In this document: positions 1 to 5,790 of the stretch, one piece after another
Layout of the letters: each line of letters opens with the position of its first letter
How positions within the stretch are numbered: position 1 is the first letter of the stretch
DNA from: Syntrophaceae bacterium UBA4059
GTDB lineage: Bacteria > Desulfobacterota > Syntrophia > Syntrophales > Smithellaceae
DNA length: 6,407 nucleotides
Direction: 5' to 3'
NCBI GenBank assembly: GCA_002382045.1
Contig: DFZJ01000114.1
Coordinates: 1 to 6,407, forward strand
The notes under the pieces: generated by a model
Databases searched by the model: none
The model's input: only the letters and a program-made list of their open reading frames with translations
What the model was told of the DNA's origin: nothing
Made by a program: the position numbers and the translations under genes

Positions 1-65
1 TCCCCTTCTTCGTCATCGTGATTCCACTGCGCTACTACCGCCACCGGAAAATAAAAAAAGCATAG
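1..65 (+). CDS. C-terminal end of an unidentified, probably membrane-associated protein (partial)
   Basis: An open frame enters from the left edge with its first full codon at base 3 and ends at a TAG at 63-65. It encodes PFFVIVIPLRYYRHRKIKKA. The short hydrophobic stretch (FFVIVIPL) followed by a strongly basic tail (RYYRHRKIKK) is what one expects at the cytoplasmic end of a last transmembrane helix. Only 20 residues are visible, so the family cannot be named. Of the other two forward frames, one stops within the first 21 bases and the other reads on through AT-rich DNA with no protein-like character, which favours this frame. No clear terminator follows it. Confidence 0.5.
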   Translation, partial: PFFVIVIPLRYYRHRKIKKA

Positions 66-157
66 ATTTTCAAATATTTATGCCTCATGATCGGGGGAGG
101 CGCACGTTCAGAATTACTTTAAGAAAAGTAATATCACAAAATAATTTAAAAAAATAA

Positions 158-186
158 TTGACAAAAGTTTACCATTATGAAATAAA
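158..186 (+). promoter_or_regulatory. Candidate upstream sigma-70 promoter (TTGACA, 17-bp spacer, AATAAA)
   Basis: A perfect -35 hexamer TTGACA lies at 158-163, and a 4-of-6 match to the -10 box (AATAAA) lies 17 bp downstream at 181-186. It sits in AT-rich DNA that could act as an UP-type element. Transcription would start near 193, about 100 bases before the regulator's ATG. The -35 is strong and the -10 is weak, so this is a moderate candidate. It overlaps the direct repeats described separately. Confidence 0.4.
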
Positions 187-194
187 AGTTTCCC
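163..194 (+). repeat. Two direct repeats AAAAGTTTMCC, 21 bp apart; possible operator
   Basis: AAAAGTTTACC (163-173) and AAAAGTTTCCC (184-194) differ at one base, and their starts are 21 bp apart, which is two helical turns, so both face the same side of the DNA. They overlap the spacer, -10 and start region of the upstream candidate promoter. Many XRE-family regulators bind repeated sites at their own promoter, so this is a possible autoregulatory operator. AT-rich DNA yields chance repeats, so confidence is limited. Confidence 0.35.
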
Positions 195-230
195 AAAAGG
201 GGACAGCAATAATAATCGTGTTGTTCCCGA

Positions 231-259
231 TTGCCTTGGTAAGTCAGGCGCCATGTAAT
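231..259 (+). promoter_or_regulatory. Candidate proximal sigma-70 promoter (TTGCCT, 17-bp spacer, TGTAAT)
   Basis: TTGCCT at 231-236 (4 of 6 matches to TTGACA) and TGTAAT at 254-259 (5 of 6 matches to TATAAT) are separated by exactly 17 bp. The predicted start near 266 would give a leader of about 28 bases, a normal length for the regulator gene at 295. A 10-bp palindrome covers the predicted start. This is pattern matching only; the two candidate promoters could be alternatives. Confidence 0.4.
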
Positions 260-264
260 TTTGC

Positions 265-274
265 TTTTGCAAAA
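265..274. promoter_or_regulatory. 10-bp palindrome TTTTGCAAAA at predicted transcription start
   Basis: This perfect palindrome lies 20 bases before the regulator's ATG and over the start point predicted for the proximal promoter. It could be a half-turn operator, but it is short and of low complexity, so it may be chance. Confidence 0.2.
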
Positions 275-294
275 AACGGATAGGGTTTTCTTTT

Positions 295-876
295 ATGAAA
301 CGACAACCCTTCATCAACGAAGCTGATATCGGAAAAAGAATCAAATCATTGCGCAATACAAGGCGTGTCACGCTGGAGGACCTGGCTCACCAGACCGGTT
401 TTACCAAAGGCTATCTCTCCAAAGTGGAAAAATCGGAAAAATCACCTCCGGTTTCCACGTTGGGCATCCTCGCCCGGGCTCTGGACGCCAGCATTTCCAA
501 TCTCCTCGGGGAAGACAGCCCGGCCATTCCCATCTGCCTGGTTAAGAAAGCCCAAAGACCGAAAATCAGGAGAACCGGAACGAGTGTCGGTTATTCTTAT
601 GAGGCGCTGGCTCAAAACTTCAAAAATAAGATGATGGATCCTTTTGTTCTGACGCTTCCGGTTCACCCCAAGAAACAAATTCGTTATCAACACGAAGGCC
701 AGGAAATCCTCTTTGTTCTTGAAGGGACCATGAAATTTCACCATGGAACAGAAGAATTAATTGTTGAAGAAGGTGACTGTGTTTACTTTGATTCCGGTAT
801 TCCCCATTTTGGAGAGTCCTTGGGGGATAAGGCGGTCAAATGCCTTATGGTTATTTTCAATCCCGCTAACAGGTAA
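295..876 (+). CDS. XRE-family HTH / cupin-domain transcription regulator
   Basis: A 193-residue cytoplasmic DNA-binding protein. Residues about 12-70 form an XRE (Cro/C1-type) helix-turn-helix: IGKRIKSLR opens the first helix, and residues 26-56 give the turn and recognition helix, including TLEDLAHQTGFTKGYLSKVE. Residues about 115-188 are a small beta-barrel cupin_2 domain with the HEGQE...VLEG motif (133-144) and the GD..YFDSGIPH motif (160-171). This architecture and length are typical of XRE-cupin regulators, in which the cupin domain is thought to bind a small effector. Of the usual cupin metal ligands, His133, Glu137 and His171 are present, but the first motif-1 His position appears to be Tyr131. 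The start at 295 has AGGG nine bases upstream and puts the HTH at the usual distance from the N terminus. The gene is 81 bp upstream of and co-directional with livH, so it probably controls the transporter operon and perhaps itself. The regulated substrate is unknown. Confidence 0.9.
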   Translation: MKRQPFINEADIGKRIKSLRNTRRVTLEDLAHQTGFTKGYLSKVEKSEKSPPVSTLGILARALDASISNLLGEDSPAIPICLVKKAQRPKIRRTGTSVGYSYEALAQNFKNKMMDPFVLTLPVHPKKQIRYQHEGQEILFVLEGTMKFHHGTEELIVEEGDCVYFDSGIPHFGESLGDKAVKCLMVIFNPANR

Positions 877-893
877 AGACCCAAAATGCAGTT

Positions 894-910
894 TTCCCCG
901 TGCCGGGGAA
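894..910. promoter_or_regulatory. Perfect 7-bp inverted repeat between regulator and livH (operator or hairpin)
   Basis: TTCCCCG (894-900) and CGGGGAA (904-910) are exact reverse complements around the three-base loop TGC. As RNA this would be a stable GC-rich hairpin. It is not directly followed by a U-tract (the nearest T-run is 923-927, 12 bases on), so it is not a standard intrinsic terminator. It could be a weak attenuator, an mRNA processing or stability element that separates regulator from transporter expression, or a DNA operator. No convincing promoter was seen in 877-957, so livH may be read through from the regulator's promoter. Confidence 0.4.
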
Positions 911-957
911 GTAAGACTCCTGTTTTTGAACAGTAACTGCAAAAGAAAGGAAAATTC

Positions 958-1821
958 ATGAGTGACATTCCTGTATTTTTTCTCCACGGCCTCGCGTATG
1001 CCGGACTTCTTTTTCTCGTTTCGTCAGGGCTGACCCTTATTTTCGGGATGATGAACGTGCTGAACTTTGCCCATGCCGCCATGTACATGGTGGGCGCTTA
1101 TCTTTCCTATACCATCATCATGCAGCTGACCGGCCAGTTCTGGATGGCCCTGATGATCTGTCCCGTGATCCTTTTCATTATCGGGGCTCTGGTTGAGCGC
1201 TTTCTCCTGCGGCGCGTGCACGCTCAAGGTCATCTTGGTGAGCTACTCCTGACTTTCGGCCTGGCCTATATCATCACGGAACTGGTCAAATGGTACTGGG
1301 GCAACTATCCGCTGGCCGTCAATGTCACCGGATTCCTCAGCGGGTCAATTACAATTTTTGGATTCATTTATCCCATATACCGCATTTTCGTTTTCTTCTC
1401 GGCCGTTTTGGTCGGAGGGATTATGGCCCTTATTCTTTACAAAACCCGCCTGGGAATTATCCTCCGGGCGTCCGTCAACGATAGTGAGATGACCAATACC
1501 CTGGGGGTGAACGTCCCTCTCGTATTTATGGGCGTCTTCGCCTTCGGCACGGCGCTTTCCGGATTTGCCGGCGTGATTGCGGGGCCGTTTCTTTCCACTT
1601 TTCCGGGTATGGCCCAGGAAATTCTGATTGATGCCTTTGTTGTGATTGTCGTGGGCGGTTTCGGAAGCCTGGGTGGCGCCGTTGTCGCCGCGTTGCTCAT
1701 CGGCCAACTCCAGTCCTTTGGCGTTCTGCTGATCCCCAAGTTGTCGGTGGCTCTTATCTACCTGCTCATGGCTGCCGTCCTGATCATCAAACCATCCGGG
1801 CTATTTGGTGAGGAATCCTAA
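958..1821 (+). CDS. livH: Branched-chain amino acid-type ABC transporter permease, LivH family
   Basis: A 287-residue inner-membrane permease, the usual length for LivH. It is almost entirely hydrophobic, with about eight predicted membrane segments starting near residues 7-30 and ending near 263-278. Family landmarks are the N-terminal GLTLIFGMMNVLNFAHA (24-40), the cytoplasmic loop RASVNDSEMTNTLGVNV (170-186) that contacts the ATPase, and VVGGFGSLGGAVVAALLIG (231-249). With LivM it would form the translocation path for a small carboxylate delivered by the binding protein at 4409-5623. The start has AAAGG seven bases upstream (946-950), and the N terminus matches the family. It is the first gene of the tightly packed livHMGF block. 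The symbol denotes the family; the actual substrate is not shown by the sequence and need not be leucine, isoleucine or valine. Confidence 0.92.
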   Translation: MSDIPVFFLHGLAYAGLLFLVSSGLTLIFGMMNVLNFAHAAMYMVGAYLSYTIIMQLTGQFWMALMICPVILFIIGALVERFLLRRVHAQGHLGELLLTFGLAYIITELVKWYWGNYPLAVNVTGFLSGSITIFGFIYPIYRIFVFFSAVLVGGIMALILYKTRLGIILRASVNDSEMTNTLGVNVPLVFMGVFAFGTALSGFAGVIAGPFLSTFPGMAQEILIDAFVVIVVGGFGSLGGAVVAALLIGQLQSFGVLLIPKLSVALIYLLMAAVLIIKPSGLFGEES

Positions 1822-1823
1822 CC

Positions 1824-2828
1824 ATGAAACAGAAAAGCATATCCCTGATCACTATTGTCGTATTATTCCTGGTGGGGCTCTTTATGCCCTTTATCCTGAA
1901 ACAGTACCATCTGAACATGCTGACGGAAATTATCATTTTCTCTCTTTATGCAGTCAGCTACAATCTTCTTCTCGGTTATGCCGGGCTCTTGTCTTTCGGT
2001 CATGCCGCGTTTTTTGGTCTGGGAGCCTTCGTGACAGCCATAGCGATCATTCATATTCCCGGTATATCACTGTGGAACGTCATATTGATCGGCGTCGCCG
2101 CAACCGTTGTTGCCGGCTTAATCCTCGGTGGTCTGCTCCTGAGGCATAAAGGATCCTATTTTGCCCTGCTGACGCTGGCCTTCAATGCCCTCTTTTATGC
2201 CGTCGCGACCAAGTGGCATTCCGTCACGGGCGGTGATGACGGTCTGAGCATTACGCGGCCGAATCTTGCGCTGGGATTTACGTCCATCCCGCTGTCCAGC
2301 CTGACCACCTTTTATTATCTGACCCTTGTGATCATGGGCGCGGCGATTGTCTATTGCTGGTATTTCACGAATACAGCGATGGGTAAGACGGTTGTGCTGA
2401 TGCGTGAAAATGAGGACCGGATGAAGTTTCTGGGATACAACACGAATATCAGCCGGCTGATTCTCTTTACCTTTACCGGAGCGCTGGCCGGGCTTGCGGG
2501 CGTTTTCTATACGTTCCATTTTCAGTTTGTTTCCATTTCGGCCATCAGTCCCGATATGACGACGGCGATCCTGCTCATGGTCTTTGTCGGAGGAACGAAA
2601 ATATTCTGGGGACCCATTCTGGGCGTCTTCGTTTATGTGATTTTCCAGAACTATCTGAGTAATGTTACGGATCGCTGGCCGTTGTTTATGGGACTCATCT
2701 TTGTCCTGATGGTCCTGTATGTTCCCGGCGGTCTGTCCGGCGTCATCATGAACATCAAACAACGGTTCTTTGGAAAGAAAAACAATAACGGCGATAAAAC
2801 AGCCCAGGCAGAGGAAGTGATATCATGA
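1824..2828 (+). CDS. livM: Branched-chain amino acid-type ABC transporter permease, LivM family
   Basis: A 334-residue inner-membrane permease that would pair with LivH. An N-terminal hydrophobic segment (about 5-24) precedes the conserved block SYNLLLGYAGLLSFGHAAFF (45-64). Later landmarks are SYFALLTLAF (111-120), TGGDDGLS (135-142), the ATPase-contact loop RENEDRMKFLGYN (194-206), and LAGLAGVFY (221-229), followed by VGGTKIFWGP (255-264). The C-terminal tail after about 311 is charged and disordered-looking (FFGKKNNNGDKTAQAEEVIS). The start is two bases after the livH stop, with GAGGA at 1810-1814 nine bases upstream, inside the livH end. Its stop overlaps the livG start by four bases (ATGA), which suggests translational coupling. 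Confidence 0.92.
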   Translation: MKQKSISLITIVVLFLVGLFMPFILKQYHLNMLTEIIIFSLYAVSYNLLLGYAGLLSFGHAAFFGLGAFVTAIAIIHIPGISLWNVILIGVAATVVAGLILGGLLLRHKGSYFALLTLAFNALFYAVATKWHSVTGGDDGLSITRPNLALGFTSIPLSSLTTFYYLTLVIMGAAIVYCWYFTNTAMGKTVVLMRENEDRMKFLGYNTNISRLILFTFTGALAGLAGVFYTFHFQFVSISAISPDMTTAILLMVFVGGTKIFWGPILGVFVYVIFQNYLSNVTDRWPLFMGLIFVLMVLYVPGGLSGVIMNIKQRFFGKKNNNGDKTAQAEEVIS

Positions 2829-3568
2829 GAAATTATCTTCATATCCATAATATTCACAAGGACTTTTCGGGTTTGCAGGTTCTGACCGGCGTTGAGTTCA
2901 AAGTCCAAGAAAAGGAACGCCATGCCGTCATCGGACCCAACGGTGCGGGGAAAACCACCCTGTTCAACATTATCAGCGGCAAGTTCAAACCGTCATCGGG
3001 CGCAATCCTTTTCAAGGGGAAAGACATATCCGGGAAACCGCCTCACATATTGAACCGCTACGGTTTATCCCGTTCATTTCAGATCACCAATGCCTTCCAG
3101 GAACTGAGCGTCTTCAACAACATTCTTGCCGGAGTGCGCTCCCGATACGGGTTGCGGTATAATTTTTTCAAAAAGCCCAATCAGAACCGGGAAATCTGTG
3201 AAAAAGTGGATGCGATCATCAAGGAGGTCGGACTCACGGATGTCAAGGATCAACCCGCCAGTTCACTGTCTTACGGCCAGCAGCGGGCCCTGGAAATCGG
3301 TATTACCCTTTCCACGGAGCCGGAGTTGATTCTCCTGGACGAACCTACCGCGGGTATGACGCGCGAGGAAACGAATCAGGCCATCAAAATGATCGACCAG
3401 GTAACGGCCGGTCGCACACTGATTATCATCGAGCATGACATGGAAGTTGTTTTTTCGCTTGCCAGTATGATTTCCGTTCTTCATTACGGGACGATTCTTG
3501 TCTCCGATACACCGGAAAAAATCAGAAATGACCAGCGCGTGAAAGACGCCTACCTGGGGGAAGGATAA
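2825..3568 (+). CDS. livG: ABC transporter ATP-binding protein, LivG family
   Basis: A 247-residue cytoplasmic ATPase of the normal LivG length. All nucleotide-binding motifs are intact: Walker A GPNGAGKTT (37-45), Q-loop Gln86 in SRSFQITNAF, signature LSYGQ (148-152), Walker B LILLDEP (168-174) and switch His204 in IIIEHDMEVVF. The SRSFQ segment, the roughly 20-residue insertion between the Q-loop and the signature (FFKKPNQNREICEK region, 114-127) and the EHDM motif are typical of LivG and not of LivF. It would form a heterodimer with LivF under the LivH/LivM pair. The ATG overlaps the livM stop as ATGA, and GAGGAAGTG just upstream supplies the ribosome binding site. Confidence 0.93.
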   Translation: MRNYLHIHNIHKDFSGLQVLTGVEFKVQEKERHAVIGPNGAGKTTLFNIISGKFKPSSGAILFKGKDISGKPPHILNRYGLSRSFQITNAFQELSVFNNILAGVRSRYGLRYNFFKKPNQNREICEKVDAIIKEVGLTDVKDQPASSLSYGQQRALEIGITLSTEPELILLDEPTAGMTREETNQAIKMIDQVTAGRTLIIIEHDMEVVFSLASMISVLHYGTILVSDTPEKIRNDQRVKDAYLGEG

Positions 3569-3570
3569 AC

Positions 3571-4281
3571 ATGTTAGAAGTAAGAGATATTCACAGCTAC
3601 TACGGCAAAAGTCATATTCTGCATGGCGTTTCTCTGGATTTAAAAGAGGGAGAAATGGTCTGTCTCATCGGGAGAAATGGCGTCGGCAAATCGACCACAT
3701 TAAAGAGTATTATGGGTATCGTGAAACCGCAGCAGGGCAGCATTCGATTCCATGATCAGGAATTAGTGGGCCTTGCGCCTTATGAAATCGCTCGCTTGGG
3801 CGTAGGCTATGTTCCCGAGGACCGGCGGATTTTCCGCAGTCTCACTGTTCATGAGAACCTCCTGATGGGAATTAAAGGCGGGAAAAAAGGAAGCGCCGGG
3901 GAAGGAGGCTGGACCGTCGAGCGGGTTTATGAGCTTTTTCCCCGCTTGCAAGAGCGATGCAACAATAAGGGCAGTCATCTTTCCGGCGGTGAACAGCAGA
4001 TGCTCACCGTGGTGAGGACGCTGATGGGCAATCCCCGCTTGATTCTGGTGGATGAACCGACGGAAGGGCTGGCTCCGTTGATTGTGAAAGACGTTCTGGA
4101 TATGCTGGCCACGGTTCGAAAATCGGGCGTGACGGTTCTGATGGTGGAACAGAATTTCAAGGCGGCCATCAAGATTGCGGACCGTTTCTATATCATGAGC
4201 AAGGGACAGATTGTATTCTCAGGAAACCAGGCGGAGCTTCTGGCGGCTGAGGATGTCAGAAAAAATTATCTGGAAGTTTAA
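3571..4281 (+). CDS. livF: ABC transporter ATP-binding protein, LivF family
   Basis: A 236-residue cytoplasmic ATPase, the usual LivF length. Motifs are Walker A GRNGVGKST (34-42), the family segment VGYVPEDRRIFRSLTVHENL (78-97) in place of a canonical Q-loop, signature LSGGE (137-141), Walker B LILVDEP (157-163), and VEQN (192-195) at the switch position, where LivF proteins normally have Gln instead of His. A small Gly/Lys/Ser-rich stretch (about 102-113) sits on a surface loop and makes the protein slightly longer there. It starts two bases after the livG stop with GGGGGAAGGA upstream, so the two ATPases are co-translated. It ends the tightly packed block; the next gene follows after a 127-bp spacer. 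Confidence 0.93.
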   Translation: MLEVRDIHSYYGKSHILHGVSLDLKEGEMVCLIGRNGVGKSTTLKSIMGIVKPQQGSIRFHDQELVGLAPYEIARLGVGYVPEDRRIFRSLTVHENLLMGIKGGKKGSAGEGGWTVERVYELFPRLQERCNNKGSHLSGGEQQMLTVVRTLMGNPRLILVDEPTEGLAPLIVKDVLDMLATVRKSGVTVLMVEQNFKAAIKIADRFYIMSKGQIVFSGNQAELLAAEDVRKNYLEV

Positions 4282-4408
4282 AGATGCCGCGATCCGTCCT
4301 GTGTCTGCTGGAGCGGGTTGCTGTGTCGCGCGGAATGCCGGGTCACTGCTTTATAGGTTCAACAAGCGTGAGAAAGAACTGAACAACAGAAAAATTGGGA
4401 GGTGTTCT
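4282..4408 (+). promoter_or_regulatory. 127-bp spacer between livF and the binding-protein gene
   Basis: This is the largest gap inside the transporter set. It is GC-rich in its first two thirds and has an in-frame open path into the binding protein, but nothing in it looks like protein. No good -35/-10 pair was found. A possible long-range pairing (CGCGA at 4288-4292 with TCGCG at 4326-4330) is weak. The 3' end carries the strong ribosome binding site for the binding protein. Spacers here often allow a higher expression level for the binding protein, but I cannot show that from sequence. Confidence 0.4.
4397..4404 (+). promoter_or_regulatory. Ribosome binding site GGGAGGTG that fixes the binding-protein start
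   Basis: The GGAGG core (4398-4402) is six bases before the ATG at 4409. It is the strongest Shine-Dalgarno match in the window. It rules against the longer in-frame start at 4211, which lies inside livF and would put about 66 non-signal residues ahead of the signal peptide. Confidence 0.85.
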
Positions 4409-5623
4409 ATGAAAAAAAAGTTTGTTTACGGTTTGTGTTTTTTAACGATGGTCTTCATGCTGGCACTGCCGGTTTTTGCCGTGGCAGCCGAGGACACGAT
4501 CAAGATTGGAGTTACGGAGCCGCTTTCGGGGACGTTTAAGGACATCGGCGAACGTTATCTCGATGGTGCGGAGTATGCCGCTCAAGTGATCAATGAGAGT
4601 GGCGGACTTCTGGGTAAAAAAGTGGAAGTGATCCGGATTGACTCGGAGTTGAAACCGGATGTAGCAACCCGTAAGGCTCAAAGCTTGATTTTGAGAGACG
4701 GTGTGAAGTTCTTCTGCGGCGGTACGGGAAGTTCCGTGGGTGCGGCCATGGAGCAGCTTGCGGAAAAGCAGAATGTCATTATGTTCACCTATGGAATGGA
4801 TGCCGCCAGTATGACCGGCGTGAAATGCAACAAGAATTTCTTCCGGCCCGGCGGCAGCACGGACGGCCGTTCTTTCGCTTTGGCACAACTGATCGCGAAA
4901 ATGAAATATAAGAAGGTAGCCATTATCGCCCAGGATTATTCTTTTGGTCAGGAAGCGCTGGCTGCTTTCAAAAAAGAGTTGGCCAAGATCAGCCCCAATA
5001 CAAAAATCGTAGCCGAACTCTATCACCCTGCCGGCACCAAGGATTACGGTCCCTATGTCAGTCAGATCATTACGGCAAAACCGGATGTCATCTTCACGCC
5101 GAACTGGGGCAATGACCTGACGCTGCTCCTTAAACAGGGGCGTCCTATGGGGATGAAGCAGAAGGTGTTCTCTTACTATATCAATGACGAAGTGACGATT
5201 CAGGCGCTGAACGATGATAAAATGATGATTGGTAACATGGGCGCGGAAATCTACACCCTTTCCATTCCTACCAAGAAGAATGAGGCCTTTGTTGCAAAAT
5301 TCTACAAGGACAAAGGATATTACCCGACGTGGCTGCGCGGCAAAGCCTACATTGCAACCATGTTCTGGGCTGAGGCAGTCAAAAAAGCCGGGACAACCGA
5401 TGTAGCGGCTGTCATCAAAGCGTGGGAAGGCCTGTCCTATGATGGCCCGGCCGGTGTCTGGACCATGAGAGCCTGCGATCATCAGGCGCAAGTGCCCTAT
5501 TGGTACACTGAAATTGTGGCCAAAACCAAATATTTCAAACATGCTTTTGAGGCGCCCAGGGGCATGGCTTCCGCAAAATCAGTGGAAGTGCCCTGTGCGG
5601 AAACAGGCTGCAAGATGAAGTAA
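4409..5623 (+). CDS. Periplasmic substrate-binding protein of the branched-chain amino acid-type ABC transporter
   Basis: A 404-residue secreted protein of the LivJ/LivK-like type I periplasmic binding fold (Peripla_BP_6). The signal peptide is clear: KKK at 2-4, a hydrophobic core about 5-23, and probable cleavage near 24-27 (VFAVAA before EDT). There is no lipobox, so the mature protein should be soluble in the periplasm. The mature protein opens with IKIGVTEPLSGTFKDIG (31-47) and NESGGLLGKKVEVI (62-75), standard for the family, and has a hinge/ligand region around GGTGSSVGAAMEQLAEKQNV (104-123). Near the C terminus, GPAGVWTMRACDHQAQVPYW (346-365) matches the Asp-His-Gln segment common in these proteins. 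Mature cysteines are at 103, 140, 356, 396 and 401, more than usual. It lies last in the transporter set, directly before a CoA-transferase gene. The ligand cannot be read from sequence: amino acids, aromatic acids and dicarboxylates are all bound by members of this family. Confidence 0.9.
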   Translation: MKKKFVYGLCFLTMVFMLALPVFAVAAEDTIKIGVTEPLSGTFKDIGERYLDGAEYAAQVINESGGLLGKKVEVIRIDSELKPDVATRKAQSLILRDGVKFFCGGTGSSVGAAMEQLAEKQNVIMFTYGMDAASMTGVKCNKNFFRPGGSTDGRSFALAQLIAKMKYKKVAIIAQDYSFGQEALAAFKKELAKISPNTKIVAELYHPAGTKDYGPYVSQIITAKPDVIFTPNWGNDLTLLLKQGRPMGMKQKVFSYYINDEVTIQALNDDKMMIGNMGAEIYTLSIPTKKNEAFVAKFYKDKGYYPTWLRGKAYIATMFWAEAVKKAGTTDVAAVIKAWEGLSYDGPAGVWTMRACDHQAQVPYWYTEIVAKTKYFKHAFEAPRGMASAKSVEVPCAETGCKMK

Positions 5624-5673
5624 CAGAAAACAGTTTTACTTTTGGACCTTCGTTTTATGCTTTAGAGTATCAA

Positions 5674-5743
5674 CTCCCTCCTTATGAGATGACCCCCGGA
5701 CACCCCATGGGCTGAAAGGGGTCATCCCTCATAAGACGGGGAG
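5674..5743. terminator. Long imperfect hairpin between binding-protein and CoA-transferase genes (terminator or leader structure)
   Basis: The core is a 16-bp stem: the 5' arm 5681-5696 (CTTATGAG then ATGACCCC) pairs with 5718-5735 (GGGGTCAT, a two-base CC bulge at 5726-5727, then CTCATAAG). A second short stem, CTCCC (5674-5678) with GGGAG (5739-5743), extends it across a small internal loop. The 21-base loop contains the palindrome CCCATGGG (5704-5711). Six T's follow at 5759-5764, but 15 bases beyond the stem, so it is not a textbook intrinsic terminator. It most likely ends or dampens the transporter transcript, or folds as the 5' leader of the CoA-transferase mRNA. Confidence 0.6.
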
Positions 5744-5779
5744 GAATTCTGATTTAAGTTTTTTAGTTCATGAAAAGCG

Positions 5780-5783
5780 AGGA
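5780..5783 (+). promoter_or_regulatory. Ribosome binding site AGGA that selects the CoA-transferase start at 5791
   Basis: GCGAGGA (5777-5783) ends seven bases before the ATG at 5791. A second in-frame ATG at 5770 would add seven residues (MKSEDVH) but has only T-rich sequence upstream and would contain this site inside its own coding region, so 5791 is preferred. Confidence 0.7.
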
Positions 5784-5790
5784 CGTTCAT

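Larger units (their letters stand above)
66..294 (+). promoter_or_regulatory. AT-rich intergenic regulatory region upstream of the XRE-cupin regulator
   Basis: These 229 bases have no credible coding sequence and are clearly more AT-rich than the genes around them, especially from about 110 to 190. They contain two candidate sigma-70 promoters, a pair of direct repeats and a small palindrome, listed separately. A short inverted repeat (AATCG at 214-218, CGATT at 228-232) overlaps the -35 element of the downstream promoter. The ribosome binding site for the regulator is probably AGGG at 282-285, nine bases before the ATG at 295. Confidence 0.6.

Noticed and set aside
79..156. Short open frame of about 25 codons in the upstream intergenic region
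   Set aside because: It has no ribosome binding site, its composition follows the AT-rich background, and nothing suggests a peptide or leader function.
214..232. Inverted repeat AATCG-N9-CGATT near the proximal promoter
   Set aside because: The arms are only 5 bp in AT-rich DNA; it is noted in the regulatory region but is too weak for a separate claim.
4144..4158. Gln instead of His at the LivF switch position (VEQN)
   Set aside because: This is the normal residue for LivF proteins, so it is not a defect. LivG keeps the His.
4211..4408. A longer in-frame start for the binding protein, giving 470 residues
   Set aside because: The start lies inside livF, the added residues resemble no domain, and they would bury an obvious signal peptide. 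The GGAGG site before 4409 fixes the start there.
4442..5542. A 366-residue open frame on the minus strand opposite the binding protein
   Set aside because: It is rich in His, Arg and Ile in a pattern typical of the complement of a coding strand, has no recognisable domain, and lies wholly antisense to a clear gene. The same applies to the minus-strand frame at 2118-2762 opposite livM.
5642..5668. Possible promoter (TTGGAC, 15-bp spacer, TAGAGT) before the CoA-transferase hairpin
   Set aside because: The -35 matches at only three positions and the spacer is short; it would place the start near the hairpin, which is attractive, but the match is not good enough to annotate.
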